Source of the DNA: Branchinecta lynchi
Lineage: Eukaryota; Arthropoda; Branchiopoda; Anostraca; Branchinectidae
Direction: 5' to 3'
DNA length: 64,000 nt
NCBI GenBank assembly: GCA_023053575.1
Contig: JAKZAP010000014.1
Location: 13,046,938-13,110,937 of the forward strand
The position numbers and the translations under genes were made by a program. Below are positions 35,101 through 41,049 of this stretch, piece by piece (the first letter of the stretch is position 1; each line of letters begins with the position of its first letter). Under the pieces are notes generated by a model. That model had not been told where the DNA came from. It made no database searches and saw nothing but the letters and a program-made list of their open reading frames with translations.

Positions 35101-37967
35101 GGCGGAATTAGAAGTTATTTTCTGAACTCGATTTTCGATATACGGGTAACAACATTTTTGAACGTTTTCTTGGCGGATAAGCTGTTCGCCCGGAATCTAG
35201 CCAATACCGGAATTTCCTTCAATAAACAGTCGTTTACGCGAGGGAAATCCCTACAAAGTCAATCAGAGATTCGGTTTAGGATTCTTTCTTTTCTCAGCTG
35301 ATCGGTCGTCTAGCCCTAATCCGTGGTACTCCCTAACCAGCACTTTTAATATTTTACATTTCTAATAAGTATCTAGGCCAACATGTTGCTAAAAAGTTGT
35401 CCGTCTGTCAGCACAATAACTCTCGAAGGGAATGAGATATTTTGATGTAACTTTGAGGATTCTTTGGCTCAAGTGACAGGTCTAGTTCGTAGATGTGCTG
35501 TCTAGCCCTACAATTAGGGGTGGGACAAATTAAAGGGGAACAAAATATTTTTTAACAGCTCATAGATAGTCACCCGCCGCAAAAAGTTTGTTAAAGTTTA
35601 AATGAAAAAGGGCTGGGATAAGACAATCTAGTTACCCATCATTTATTCTCTTAAATTGGCCTGAAAACCCGCTGAAAATGCGTTACATTGTTGTTCCGCT
35701 ATTCACAAATAATCAATTTTCAAATAGTGGAATTTCCGTGTGATTTTGTACACTTCTATGCGCTTGTATTTGTGTTGTATGCCTTGCCAGAAAGATGTAT
35801 GATTTTTTTTGGTTCATGCACTAAGAAGTCTTCACCAAGCTCACCACTCTCCACTGAAAAGCCGCGTTTCTATTAAGGTTAAAATTTCCCGCGTCATAGC
35901 AGAATTTACGTTGTGGGGATGGCCGCAGATATTCTGAATGTCACAACTTGAGCAGACAGTGGAAAATAAAAATCCGTTAGAGGAATCCAAATTATTCAGT
36001 GTATTCAATACAAATTACAGAAAAATAAGTTGGCTTTTCAGTTAAACTGTGAGTAAAAGTTTTATTTGAAGTTTATTTGATGTTCGATTTAGGGGTAGGA
36101 AGACATGGTAGGCTATATGACCAGCGGCATCGCAAGTGCATTTTCGTGTGTGTGGGGGGGGGAGGGAGTATAGATGTAAAATGCAAATTTTGCAACTGAA
36201 AAATTCAATCGAATATTCACAAAACTGAAATATTCGGAGTTTTTGCGCAAATTGCAAAAAAATCGAATATTTAACAAAATTTAAAATTATAGCGAGTTTT
36301 CCCAATTTTCGCTGCAATTTTCGGGAGATTTGCGCCTCGAAGACTACTCAGTCAGATCGGGAGCCAGCAAAATCTTAATCAAGTCTTGCATTTCGAGCCA
36401 ATTATAGGGTTATCATGAGACGAGGGATACACATGATAAAAAAAAGAAATGGGTACTATTTGTGACTGAAGACTGTATTTTATCTGATTAGTAGGTTGGA
36501 AAACGGGATCGGCATGAAGCGCGGCTTCATATGTGAAGACGGAAGTTCTTGTGAGGCTTGTAAATTAGATTCTTCTATGGATATACTTGATCAGCATAGG
36601 CGTTAAATCAGAAATAAACTATCAAACTTAGCCCTTCCTCCCTTCAAATTCCCCTCACCATTGTCAGATGTGGTTTGGACACATAAGTAGTATATCTAGA
36701 GCATCTGAGCACAGTGCTACTATTACAGTGCCTATCACAACTTTTCTGGTTTGCTAAACTTTTGGCTACACTGCATAATTTTGGGCTCATGTTGTAACCA
36801 TTGGGAGTAAATGACAATTTGACAAACTTTCCTTACAGAAATATCTGAACTGATTATTTCAACATTTAACATTTCTATGATGCGTTACTAGGGAATGTGA
36901 GCTGTTGCTGGAAACTGGCTGTTTTTACTTTTGGGCTTTCTTTTCGTCTCATTCTTCTTAGACGATACAAGGCTGTCAAAAAAACTGCAACTAACATTTT
37001 TCTTCAAAAAGGTGATACCAGGCTAGATTGAGCAGACAGAACAAGAGAAAACTACTGGTGCCTCCCGCTACTAACAGCGTTAGCTATGGCGTGCCATTTC
37101 AAACCGGCAGCAGCACAAGTTTTGATGGCGGCGCAACAATCAAGAGGCAAACTATCGCGGCAACAGCGTACATTTCCCACCAGCACAGAATAGAACCTGG
37201 TAAACTAACTGTAATAATAATAATAATATAACTGCAGTAAAAAAGGCTTTGGCCTCTGCATCAGGTGAGATTATTCCTTTGATGTAATTTCGTATTTTAA
37301 GTTCAAATATTTGGCTTTTCATTTTAGCCTTCGCTAAAAAGCAAAGCCGCCAACGACTGTACCAAGAACAAGTTAAATTAAGCGCCACAGGCGAAATTTG
37401 TTAAATCTGCCTTTTCTTCCAGAAAAAATTCGCTATAGCCTACCTACCATACAAGTTCTAGCTTTTAACATGTTTCAGCGAATTTCAATCCTAAAACGCC
37501 AAGCTAAATGAATCACTGTTCTTCTAAACAAAGAATACTACAAAACGCAGCGCATTTTGTGTGAACTAACTGTAACAACGCATCACTTGAGGTTATTCCT
37601 TTGGTATAATTTCGTATTTTAAAGTTCACATGTTCGGCTTTCATTTTAACTTTTGCTGGAAAGCAAAGCTTCCAACGAATGCACCAAGGCAAGTTAAAAT
37701 AAATTAAAACGAGCAAAACGAGGTCAGATATCCCTCCTGTAGGCTAGTCCTGTAGCTTCAATCTACTACATTATAGTCTGTTAGAGTCTTTCAAGTATGT
37801 TAGTCATATCGGTTGGTTCCTTTTTAAGCCTGATAGATTATTCTGTCTTGTCTGAAACTGGATAGCCTAGCCTAGGCAGTATCACGAAATCCACAACTAT
37901 GCCTAAGTAGACACCTATCTAAATCAATATACTACTTACTTTTCTTGTAGCGCTTGGACTTCGGCAT
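7991..37967 (-). CDS. mrto4: mRNA turnover protein 4 homologue (60S assembly factor), six exons
   Basis: The coding join, in order on the minus strand, is 37967-37940, 34271-34109, 32230-32081, 29744-29593, 11576-11500, 8152-7991. The total is 732 nt, encoding 243 aa. Every junction has GT-AG borders and matching phase. The protein starts MPKSKRYKK and continues with '[20 protein letters not shown]', '[16 protein letters not shown]', '[17 protein letters not shown]', 'DYARAGN', '[15 protein letters not shown]', 'DYNVCKEG' and 'LAEFRV'. These follow the MRTO4/Mrt4 family from end to end, and the length is close to the human protein. Mrt4 is a nucleolar paralogue of ribosomal stalk protein P0 that occupies the P0 site on pre-60S particles until late maturation. 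The C-terminus is acidic (Asp/Glu/Ser-rich), as in other Mrt4 proteins, and lacks the P0 stalk tail. Intron 4 is about 18 kb. Confidence 0.95.
8990..9900. repeat. Short-period tandem repeat, about 120-150 bp
   Basis: The phrase 'gggcccagattgccgag' and variants recurs near 9325, 9470, 9620 and 9735, each preceded by a poly-pyrimidine or C-rich run. Elements of the sequence ('aacttggta', 'caactgggcccggattgccg') resemble the satellite at 1-1700. The block lies inside mrto4 intron 5. Confidence 0.55.
9900..11070. other. Intron 5 sequence without recognised gene
   Basis: A/T-rich, with no exon-like ORF and no repeat match noticed elsewhere in the window. A G tract lies near 11071. Confidence 0.35.
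11129..11432. mobile_element. MITE with 20+ bp inverted ends
   Basis: 'ataacacaaggatgcgcagtt' on the left is inverted as 'aactgcgcatccttgtgtta' on the right, about 300 bp apart. Subterminal parts are also partly inverted ('aagcattgcc' and 'ggaatgctt'). It lies in mrto4 intron 5, about 70 bp from exon 5. Confidence 0.7.
11500..11576 (-). CDS. mrto4: mrto4 exon 5
   Basis: The acceptor is 'cttttag' and the donor 'gtatgt' from 11499. The exon enters in phase 1 and leaves in phase 0. It encodes '[15 protein letters not shown]' and '[10 protein letters not shown]'. It is 77 nt and lies about 18 kb from exon 4; identity rests on the family motif plus phase fit. Confidence 0.93.
11699..12190. mobile_element. 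MITE with 'cgaaagct' inverted ends
   Basis: The left end 'catgaacgtttccgaaagct' is inverted as 'agctttcggacacgttccat' on the right. The interior has repeated 'atgctgcattaat' and a perfect palindrome 'aatgctgaattaattcagca' near 12138. About 490 bp, in mrto4 intron 4. Confidence 0.65.
12197..12450. mobile_element. MITE with 'ctgtaccgtgttcttcaa' inverted ends
   Basis: The left end 'tgtaccgtgttcttcaa' is inverted as 'ttgaagaacacggtaca' on the right, about 255 bp apart. It follows the previous MITE within a few bases. Confidence 0.65.
12468..12776. mobile_element. MITE family B, copy 1
   Basis: It shares the body of family B ('agttactacgctgaccgttcc', 'gcgtagtaagcgtggtaac', 'gattggctggattacc') with copies at 32297, 39842 and 60277. 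The right end 'ggaacacgctc' is intact and the left end diverged. Confidence 0.75.
12780..12980. repeat. Family M fragment
   Basis: The stretches 'acaagttgatgagta', 'cttcctgagcaatggaagtt' and 'agaaactagtccg' are shared with the large foldback region at 55080-55900. Confidence 0.5.
13123..13737 (+). other. Unrecognised 204-codon ORF
   Basis: This is the longest plus-strand ORF that is not obviously transposon-derived. It is rich in Arg and Trp. A good splice acceptor (T-rich tract then 'ttttcag') sits at about 13164, so a real exon could start there and run toward the TAG at 13735. No domain is recognised. It lies antisense inside mrto4 intron 4. It may be a chance ORF, an exon of an unknown plus-strand gene, or a fragment of an old element. 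Confidence 0.25.
14076..14690 (-). repeat. Family D repeat, degraded copy
   Basis: It contains the inverted family D phrases 'gggctaaaggacccatctac', 'aaccccctgctctgcctcta' and 'ggttcaatttgg'-like 'ccgaattcctggtgaa'. The complete phrases are clearer at 24600, 34800 and 50440. Confidence 0.55.
14690..15325 (+). repeat. Family Q repeat, copy 1, left part
   Basis: It is almost identical to 21213-21852 ('caatcccactctgtaacaac' and following). The match breaks at 15325 after 'gaagcatttaa', where the 4.3 kb LINE begins, and resumes at 19634. Confidence 0.85.
15358..16062 (+). CDS. LINE ORF1, RGG-rich RNA-binding-like protein
   Basis: 234 codons. I start it at the ATG at 15358, which sits in an ideal Kozak context ('ccaccatgg') 32 bp from the element's 5' end. 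An upstream extension would run into the host repeat. The N-terminal half is basic and without a recognised domain. The C-terminal half has a Gly/Arg cluster, '[20 protein letters not shown]', of the kind that binds RNA non-specifically. There is no CCHC zinc knuckle. It ends at TAG 16060-16062, in frame with the endonuclease downstream. It probably coats the element RNA, by analogy with other LINE ORF1 proteins. Confidence 0.8.
   Translation: MEPRNVLLKANPLLRRFSLMASPDYTDQEKFARNKLKPVLERARASGRNDVTLRGVQLRIGNQVIVYDKNLDKVVRIENMNSSENGRPIGNSSRDMPSAATATVPTSYSEMEIVVQTVVNETTVPQGRQNRVEQEPSVRPPKRNSDEIISPNDVYAQPSLNFSRRSGGRVSGHGRGYRSGRGTRGGFPRRLEMTDYAENGDFETGNPGDIVPRGVNQGESEMSREEFFDLGIDG
16063..17331 (+). 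CDS. LINE ORF2 part 1, AP-like endonuclease
   Basis: In frame with ORF1 after TAG 16060. The first conserved motif, 'VHWNVQGL', starts about 13 codons after that stop with no ATG between. The endonuclease series is complete: Asn in WNVQG, Glu in 'LVETWC', Tyr in 'VYIPP', 'FLGDFNAY', 'VIDYVIVDK' and 'GSDHVP'. This family nicks target DNA to prime reverse transcription. The C-terminal part (after about 16900) is a charged linker. The frame ends at TAA 17329-17331, inside a lysine-rich stretch (QLI-stop-RKKEEW), so the TAA most likely arose by one base change from AAA. Confidence 0.88.
   Translation, partial: DHEGQSRNILKAVHWNVQGLKQEKLGCLCNSDQWDIISLVETWCEPSRTPTHENYEVFAVERNKSKNGRVYGGVCLLIRKMVFDECYRIDSKSENIVWVRVLKGKLCIVVCSVYIPPQTSCYSKEDVWEILTDEKINLSRKYPNVSFIFLGDFNAYISNLEEFVVGENPENLPRIASMDVGVLDVGMNVGGRRSKDHERKKNKWGLNLLEFCGYENLVILNGRLGEKSGDFTCFSGVRPSVIDYVIVDKHLWPRCKDFRILDVVGSDHVPIGVWFVGQGGSDELKDNGNGIRHLSSTGEDVKKPLILGLVENLEMRLRECLGTPEVEQELENCVRSAEAGDVEQAIRVLAELVYNKVIPIGKESACGKQGKRDAKDFFDSDCDRMRKEVSLCLQSVRTSSEVKLKDHLIQYRKARKEYKQLI
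17332..19530 (+). CDS. LINE ORF2 part 2, reverse transcriptase with C-terminal Cys/His motif
   Basis: It continues in the same frame as the endonuclease; the first ATG is at 17374 (718 codons from there). Motifs in order: 'SAPGVDGIP', '[10 protein letters not shown]', '[14 protein letters not shown]', '[12 protein letters not shown]' (first catalytic Asp, about residue 225), '[20 protein letters not shown]', 'LFADDIVLV' (catalytic pair, about residue 326) and 'LTLNADKT'. Near residue 650 lies CPMCGC followed by HFMCEC, a Cys/His motif seen after the RT in several LINE clades. All catalytic residues are intact. Only the TAA at 17329 separates it from the endonuclease, so this copy is recent but probably inactive unless stops are suppressed. 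Confidence 0.92.
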   Translation, partial: RKKEEWIIRKNRRIMESYIEKRGAAFWNEIKSSLSVFKNDSVPEASTWPDYYMRKEGSDRIDVIFPDELEVSLENNVCYPLQEVDIRLIAPVTEPEVWMAMKNMKGRSAPGVDGIPTMVWKWGRLYLISVLAAVFSCVVEKRKWPDLWNKSLVIPIFKKGDKSIHSNYRAIHLGNAVSKVFCKVLDFRLRDWIEKKEVLDPLQAGFRKGYSTIDQIFILSVLARKYTSRRGGKLFVAFLDVKGAFDNVDRELLMVCLLDMGLPSPFVFVLVQMYRSVKLVVRVAGKLSKSFVSKMGLKQGCTLSPKLFSLYINDLSVFLRNKMAPMVSVDVVELCMLLFADDIVLVAESKENLQSLLEFVNEYLSKKKLTLNADKTVMMVFRKGGKIINKDRVSLDGKDIEIKESFIYLGVKLTSNGKFGKHVASVLVKGNRCVNGILRSNLKDIKDMKFHKEIFNTKVTSCMHYGAELWGFNAGARLEVVQNRYFKRVIGLSEKSCNLVLKGDLGLFSLRSSRLVRMVRFWEKIISLPRIRPLKAAYLEALRDPSGDSWPLQIKSILDQCGISDKWCEGHGPGATEGEVSKVVQRVLQDQEIQKWHHEKDSKSSMYLYAKAKECWGLEMFFKGGLSSEELKLIVSARSDSLPLGIRRKYMGSVKGRSSGLYFCPMCGCVDENLFHFMCECVELKDLRVEIFGEQNFGEGWLVEKFKDKSLFGVRQLGRFLRIGWKHREEFL
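19634..19900 (+). repeat. Family Q repeat, copy 1, right part
   Basis: It resumes the match to 21853-22056 ('catcaataaggaccag', 'ttccttgtctgccctcacgg', 'accgaatctctcaaaaattt'). The short unit 'agaagtgtccattgtgcttta' occurs at its start and again near 19890. Confidence 0.8.
20000..20335. other. Intron 4 sequence without recognised feature
   Basis: No exon-like ORF and no repeat match noticed. Confidence 0.3.
20338..20760 (+). mobile_element. Palindromic MITE family A, copy 1
   Basis: It begins 'cgcgtttttgcagatacc' and ends in the inverse 'tacaaaacgcc'. The terminal motif CAGATACCATGGTATCTG is an 18 bp perfect palindrome, and related 'gtggtatcagataccacg' palindromes repeat inside. Other copies are at 39067, 41940 (partial), 42803 and 44899. 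Confidence 0.75.
20765..21205. other. Intron 4 sequence without recognised feature
   Basis: No exon, RNA or repeat match recognised. Confidence 0.3.
21213..22056 (+). repeat. Family Q repeat, copy 2 (empty site for the LINE)
   Basis: It matches 14690-15325 followed directly by 19634-19840, so it preserves the target before LINE insertion. It is cut at its right end by the family R MITE. Confidence 0.85.
22057..22518. mobile_element. TTAA-flanked MITE family R, copy 1
   Basis: The ends are inverted: TTTAAAGTTTAACTGAAAAG on the left, its reverse complement on the right. TTAA is found at both borders. The interior matches 35595-36045 ('gggctgagataggacaatct', 'cgctattcacaa', 'attcagtgtattcaat'). 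It interrupts family Q copy 2. Confidence 0.8.
22520..23140. other. Intron 4 sequence with a family P fragment
   Basis: 22860-22970 carries family P phrases ('gcgccacacgcgaaattttt', 'ctagcttttaatg'). The rest shows nothing recognisable. Confidence 0.4.
23150..23775 (+). repeat. Family K repeat with 'taccgaatcccg' sub-units
   Basis: 'accgaatcccg' and the inverse 'cgggattc' alternate many times, so the block can fold on itself. It ends in a C tract at about 23760. A related block in reverse orientation lies at 48290-48610. Confidence 0.65.
23830..25900. repeat. Family D repeat array
   Basis: Repeated modules of about 130-140 bp read: '...ggggtaagaagacatgctga', 'ttttctcgccgg', 'ccggaatccggcaaaaccgg', 'ttgttaaaagtaaaagttt', 'gaagttgattaaat'. 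A longer module ('cgataactctcgaaggg', 'tgatgaaacttggtg', 'gtcaagttcgtagatgggct') occurs at 24620-24930. Copies occur throughout the window. A small inverted repeat with 'tatttgacagcgcaaacgg' lies at 25764-25846. Confidence 0.75.
26168..28702. mobile_element. Non-autonomous hAT-like DNA transposon, 2.5 kb
   Basis: The left end TAGGGGTCGGCACCGTTTCT is exactly inverted at the right end, and the match extends to about 24 bp. The flanks are the 8 bp direct repeat GTGGCAAT (26160-26167) and GTGGAAAT (28703-28710), one base apart. An 8 bp duplication with a TAGGG/CAGGG-type end is characteristic of the hAT superfamily. About 170-220 bp inside each end is packed with 'aacagaaacgg' subterminal repeats in both orientations. 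No transposase is encoded; the interior holds satellite units and non-coding DNA. Confidence 0.88.
26830..27800 (+). repeat. Satellite units captured inside the hAT-like element
   Basis: Two and a half units of the 1-1700 satellite. 'cctcgtgtctcagacg' at about 27050 recurs as 'cctcgtttctcggata' at about 27475, and 'attccgatgatc' at 27265 recurs at 27690, a period of 425 bp. Confidence 0.75.
28711..29355. other. Intron 4 sequence without recognised feature
   Basis: No exon-like ORF and no repeat match noticed. Confidence 0.3.
29359..29553 (+). mobile_element. MITE family G, copy 1, with a 21-base G run
   Basis: It shares 'aagcttttccctctgatcta' and 'tttttgtccgacc' with copies at 38581, 51108 and 59131. 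Ends resemble 'ggcccgtatccagg' and its inverse. The G run at 29390-29410 is followed by 'ttga' and a C run. It sits 40 bp from mrto4 exon 4 in intron 4. Confidence 0.7.
29593..29744 (-). CDS. mrto4: mrto4 exon 4
   Basis: The acceptor is 'ctgcttctag' and the donor 'gtgagt' from 29592. The exon enters in phase 2 and leaves in phase 1. It encodes '[15 protein letters not shown]' through '[15 protein letters not shown]'. Confidence 0.96.
30362..31330. repeat. Family D repeat flanking MITE I
   Basis: D modules run on both sides of the MITE ('ggtaagaagaca', 'ccggaatccggacaaaaccgg', 'gaagttgattaaat', 'ggaatccggcggaaaccgg'). Confidence 0.65.
30485..30925 (+). mobile_element. TTAA-flanked MITE family I, copy 1, inserted in family D
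   Basis: The ends are inverted: 'aggacacctgaa' left, 'ttcaggtgtcctt' right. TTAA lies at 30481-30484 and 30926-30929. The flanks are family D sequence, joining 'ccggaaaatttttTTAA' to 'TTAAaagtaaaag'; other D copies read through with a single TTAA. The TTAA duplication suggests piggyBac-type mobilisation. It contains a 68-codon ORF (30742-30948) repeated in the other copies. Confidence 0.85.
31549..31827. mobile_element. MITE with 'tatttgacggtgcaaaacgg' ends
   Basis: A 20 bp perfect terminal inverted repeat spans about 280 bp. A diverged short relative lies at 25764-25846. It is located in mrto4 intron 3. Confidence 0.7.
32081..32230 (-). CDS. mrto4: mrto4 exon 3
   Basis: The acceptor is 'ttcgcag' and the donor 'gtaagc' from 32080. 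The exon keeps phase 2 at both ends. It encodes '[17 protein letters not shown]' through '[12 protein letters not shown]', the most recognisable P0-like block of the family. Confidence 0.96.
32297..32578. mobile_element. MITE family B, copy 2
   Basis: The left end 'gagcgtgttccaccctac' and the right end 'gaacacgctc' are inverted. The flanking trinucleotide TAT is duplicated. It lies in mrto4 intron 2, close to exon 3. Confidence 0.8.
32580..33435. other. Intron 2 sequence without recognised feature
   Basis: Several 90-100 codon ORFs overlap on both strands, without recognisable domains or splice framing. Confidence 0.3.
33440..33645 (+). repeat. Family S repeat, copy 1 (uninterrupted)
   Basis: 'tttggccgctactggttgga', 'gagggagaaactcg' and 'tctccaaggtatcgattttg' are shared, in reverse orientation, with 44423-44762. 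Confidence 0.65.
34109..34271 (-). CDS. mrto4: mrto4 exon 2
   Basis: The acceptor is a T-rich tract ending in 'cag' at 34274-34272. The donor is 'gtatga' from 34108. The exon enters in phase 1 and leaves in phase 2. It encodes '[19 protein letters not shown]' through 'NQWKDS', the first helix-strand part of the ribosomal L10/P0-like domain. Confidence 0.94.
34297..34596 (+). mobile_element. MITE family C, copy 2
   Basis: Intact copy. The left end 'gatgaaaaatttatctc' and right end 'acatttttcatcgg' are inverted. The interior is rich in 'gatgctactac' and 'agtagta' sub-units. It starts 26 bp upstream of the mrto4 exon 2 acceptor, in intron 1. Confidence 0.85.
34730..35590 (+). repeat. Family D repeat copy
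   Basis: Carries 'gtcaagttcgtagat', 'gggatgggggagggggtttc', repeated 'ggtaaggcgacatgctgaat' and 'cgataactctcgaaggg'. It continues beyond the MITE R insertion at 36050-36110. Confidence 0.65.
35595..36048. mobile_element. MITE family R, copy 2, inserted in family D
   Basis: It matches 22057-22518 along its length. The left border is at TTAA in family D sequence ('tttgTTAAag'); on the right D resumes with 'gtaaaagttttatttgaag', the expected TTAA there having mutated. Confidence 0.75.
36115..37150. other. Intron 1 sequence without recognised feature
   Basis: A/T-rich with a G run near 36155. No exon or repeat match recognised. Confidence 0.3.
37205..37725. repeat. (taa)n microsatellite and two family P copies
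   Basis: A short 'aataataataata' run lies at about 37212. Two family P copies follow, each with 'ttcgtattttaa', 'ttcatttta' and 'ccaacga.tg.accaag'. Confidence 0.55.
37940..37967 (-). CDS. mrto4: mrto4 exon 1 (coding part)
   Basis: It begins at ATG and encodes MPKSKRYKK plus one base of the next codon. The donor is 'gtaagtag' at 37939. The family's conserved start 'MPKSKR' supports this ATG. The 28-nt coding part is too short to show as an ORF. Confidence 0.93.
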
Positions 37968-38580
37968 GTCAGAACTAAAACAATCAAGAAATTCCAAAAC
38001 TTGTGGCCTCACGTGTTCGACCTTTTCAACTTTAGTACCGGATTTTCTTCTGGTTCTTCTAGAATTAAACCATCCTACGACGCCATCTTTAAGCAAAAGC
38101 AGCAGGGTACGAAGAAAGCCCACTAGATGTCATCAACCCACAACCACTTTCGAGACGTGCTATTTCAAAATCTTTCTATTGGTCACACTGGGCTCAAAAA
38201 GCCACCTATTCGACAAACAACTGAAAATCCCTAGGGGACGTGAGGTCTGATTGGCTTTGTGGCAGCTTGGAGATATGAGCAGACTGCAATTACGGGTCAA
38301 TTGTCTGTTTTGCTCTAATTGATCTCCTGAATTTAAAACGACAACATTCAGAATTAGTTGTATCTTGTTCTTTTGCTTTTTTCTACTTTTGCAACCAAAA
38401 AAGCCAAGAAATGAGCCAAGTGTACCAAGCTCTTAACTCTGGGCGGTGCAGTTTCTTGGTCATCTTATCCACTATCAGAATGAAAAAAAACATATCTACT
38501 CAGGTCCGTACAAAATTAGACTCAATAAAAAAGTATGCGGATGAATATTGAAAGTAGAACCGTCCAACGTGAAAATGACA

Positions 38581-38724
38581 TCATACCAACCAGCCCCCAC
38601 CCCGAAGCACACAAATTTTTTTTTTAGGCTTTTCCCTCTGATCTATGTCTTTTCTGTACATTTTTGTCCGACCGGCAGCCCCCCCCCCCCCCCCCCGAAC
38701 TAAATTCCTGGATACGGGCCTGTA
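38581..38724 (+). mobile_element. MITE family G, copy 2
   Basis: It has 'aggcttttccctctgatcta', a C tract at about 38680 and the end 'ctggatacgggcct'. It lies upstream of mrto4 exon 1, between the two genes. Confidence 0.7.
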
Positions 38725-39066
38725 CCAACATTTCGTGCAATGACGAGCCTGCATCCTGCAACGGTAATTCATTTTCCCAATTTCTCGGGCCAGTTCCCAT
38801 GTAACAAGAGCTTCATCAAACTGCCCCACTTGTAGAATCAGAGAAATGGTTGATAGCCACTGAAAATGTATTCAACTAGGGATGTATGTGTCCGGCTTGA
38901 TACCCTCCTGTGGTGGGAACCGTCTTGGTATTTCCGGAGCATCATGTGTTTCATAATTGTGCAGTTCATATCGAGCAGTCTGTACAGTGCTTTCTTATTG
39001 AACATATACTCGATCTTTACTCTGGCTTCGGTGTTCACTGAAATTATTCACACAAAATATCTGAAG

Positions 39067-39535
39067 CCTAAGTTGCGTTTTTGCGGATACACGGCATCTG
39101 ATACCACAGTAACTGGATCTGCATTTTGTCCTTGTTGTGGTTAGCATTGCATCTGATACTAAGGTGGCTTAGCAAAAACGACAATTTCAGAATTTGCGCA
39201 TTTCGAAAGTCATCCCAGAAGAAAAACTGATATCCAATCACATCACTAAGTGTCGCACTTCTTTCCCACCAATTAGACAAAATCCTAGGTTCTATAGGTG
39301 GTGGTGATGAAAGTGAGATGAATTTGAGATACCATTCACCACAGTGAATGAATATTAGATACCAAGGTAACTGGCCAGATACCCGGATAACTGCAAAACA
39401 TCTTTCGACCGTGATATCAGATACCACGGTATCTGCGAAAACGACTTTAGACCGTGGTATTAGATACCACGGTTACTGCAAAAACGACTTTAGACCGTGG
39501 TATCAGATACAATGGTATCTGCAGAACGCAACCTA
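39067..39535 (+). mobile_element. Palindromic MITE family A, copy 2
   Basis: The left end 'gttgcgtttttgcggatac' and the right end 'ggtatctgcagaacgcaac' are inverted. The interior has four 'gtggtatcagatacca' palindromes. Confidence 0.75.
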
Positions 39536-39692
39536 TCAGAACCAAATGAGTCTGATTAAATCACTGAATTATGAAATGGACTGACCGAATGCGATAGAAC
39601 AGATACGGGGTTGAGAAAAGTCCGGTAAATTACCGAATTTGGTAACGTATGGGACCAAATACACAGGTTAAATCACCGAATTTACGAGGGAC
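39536..39692 (+). repeat. Family L repeat, copy 2
   Basis: It matches 2512-2670 closely ('gactgaccgaatgcgataga', 'gggaccaaata'). Confidence 0.65.
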
Positions 39693-40135
39693 GGAGAAAA
39701 TGCGTTCCTTCCTTGATGACAAGAAGCCAGGATCCGTCACGTCATGCGTAGTAACTGTGGTAGCCTAAGTAGAGTGGAACACGCTCACGAAAAAAATCGT
39801 AAAACCGGTCTTTCTGACCAATGAACTTCTTGGAAACAATGAGCGTGTTCCACAATTCTAACAGTAGTAACTATTAGTTACTATTTCGGATCCAACGTCA
39901 CGAAAAGTTACTAGGCTGACCGTTCCAACCTTATCGGAATAGTAACTACTTGCTTACCATGCTCGGGAGCGTAGGAAGCGTGGTAACTACGGATCTCTGT
40001 AACGCGATTGGCTGGATTACCCCGTTGAGTGATATTTTGGCGAAAATAGGAAAAATGCGTTCTAGCCTTGACGGCAAGAAGCCAAGATTAGTGACATCGT
40101 GCGTAGTAATTGCGGTGTAGGGTGGTACGCTATAT
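39692..40135. mobile_element. MITE family B: truncated copy then near-complete copy
   Basis: 39692-39797 has only the right end ('catgcgtagtaact' through 'ggaacacgctc'). 39842-40135 starts 'gagcgtgttccac' and runs to a diverged right end. The two lie about 45 bp apart in the same orientation. Confidence 0.7.
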
Positions 40136-40154
40136 TTTGCTCAATATACGCAAT

Positions 40155-40342
40155 AAGCAGGGCGCACTTTAGCTTTTTCTTCGGGGGGTACCACCGCCCA
40201 CTCCCCATAGCGCCTCACCTGTCTAAGATTATAATCCGAGATTATCGCAGAAAAACGCCTTTAGTGATCGGCTCATTTGTCTGTTGCAGATTCCGGGGGT
40301 GCGCCCAGTCAAAATAAATAAGCTAAAGTGGGCGCTCGCAGA
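40155..40342. repeat. Foldback repeat 'gcgcactttagct'
   Basis: 'gggcgcactttagct' on the left is inverted as 'agctaaagtgggcgc' on the right, about 180 bp apart. A further related unit follows at about 40392. Confidence 0.5.
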
Positions 40343-40514
40343 ACGCTCAGTCGAAATATGAACTAAGCTTGTCGATTGCCGCAGAAATTGAGCTACACTG
40401 GGCGCTCAGCCAGGAAAGCTAAACGGGGGGACGCCCGAAAAACTTTAGTTAGGCTAGTTCAAGGTCACAAAGAAACTGAGTTGACATCCAGATTGGACAT
40501 CGGCGGTTCGAGGG

Positions 40515-40935
40515 ACTTAAAAAACACCTGAATGAAGAGTACCAAGTATCATCCCTATCTGTATGACTTCCGTTAACATTGGATGCAGAAAACCCAATCC
40601 AAATATGAAATAGTGTTTCTAAGCTATAATTTTTGCTCCATTTTGCATCTGTCCTTATTTCAGTACCGAACAATTTTAGAAATGAACAAATGTAATCAAC
40701 CCTTCTTCTGGAATATTTTTTAAGCAGGTAAGCACAAACGTATATCCAGAAGAAATCCCAATACGATCCGGCCAGCGCCTACAAGATTTGAATGAATTGC
40801 GCTTTTTGTCTTGGAGTCTGCATGTGCAAACCTCCAGAAACGAACGTCCCTATTTTGAAAACGTCACGCTCAGGAGATGAATGGTCTCCGTGGGAATGTC
40901 TGTAAAGACATTCTCCATGGTGTGTTCAAGTATGG
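40515..40935 (-). mobile_element. MITE family I, copy 2, inverted and end-truncated
   Basis: The reverse complement matches 30485-30925 over most of its length. One end reads 'acttaaaaaacacctgaatg'; the other stops at 'gttcaagtatgg'. Confidence 0.75.
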
Positions 40936-41049
40936 CTTCGTGAGCAATGAGAGACGATGTACTGATTATTACAATACGTCATTTGATTCCGTTTTTTGTT
41001 TTGTTTTTTAACTGTAAATTCAGAACAAGTCCGTTCTGTTTTAAGTTTT

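Noticed and set aside
39348..39584. 78-codon ORF with repeated 'RGIRYHGYCKNDF' as a repeat protein
   Set aside because: The amino acid repeat is a direct translation of the palindromic units of MITE A.
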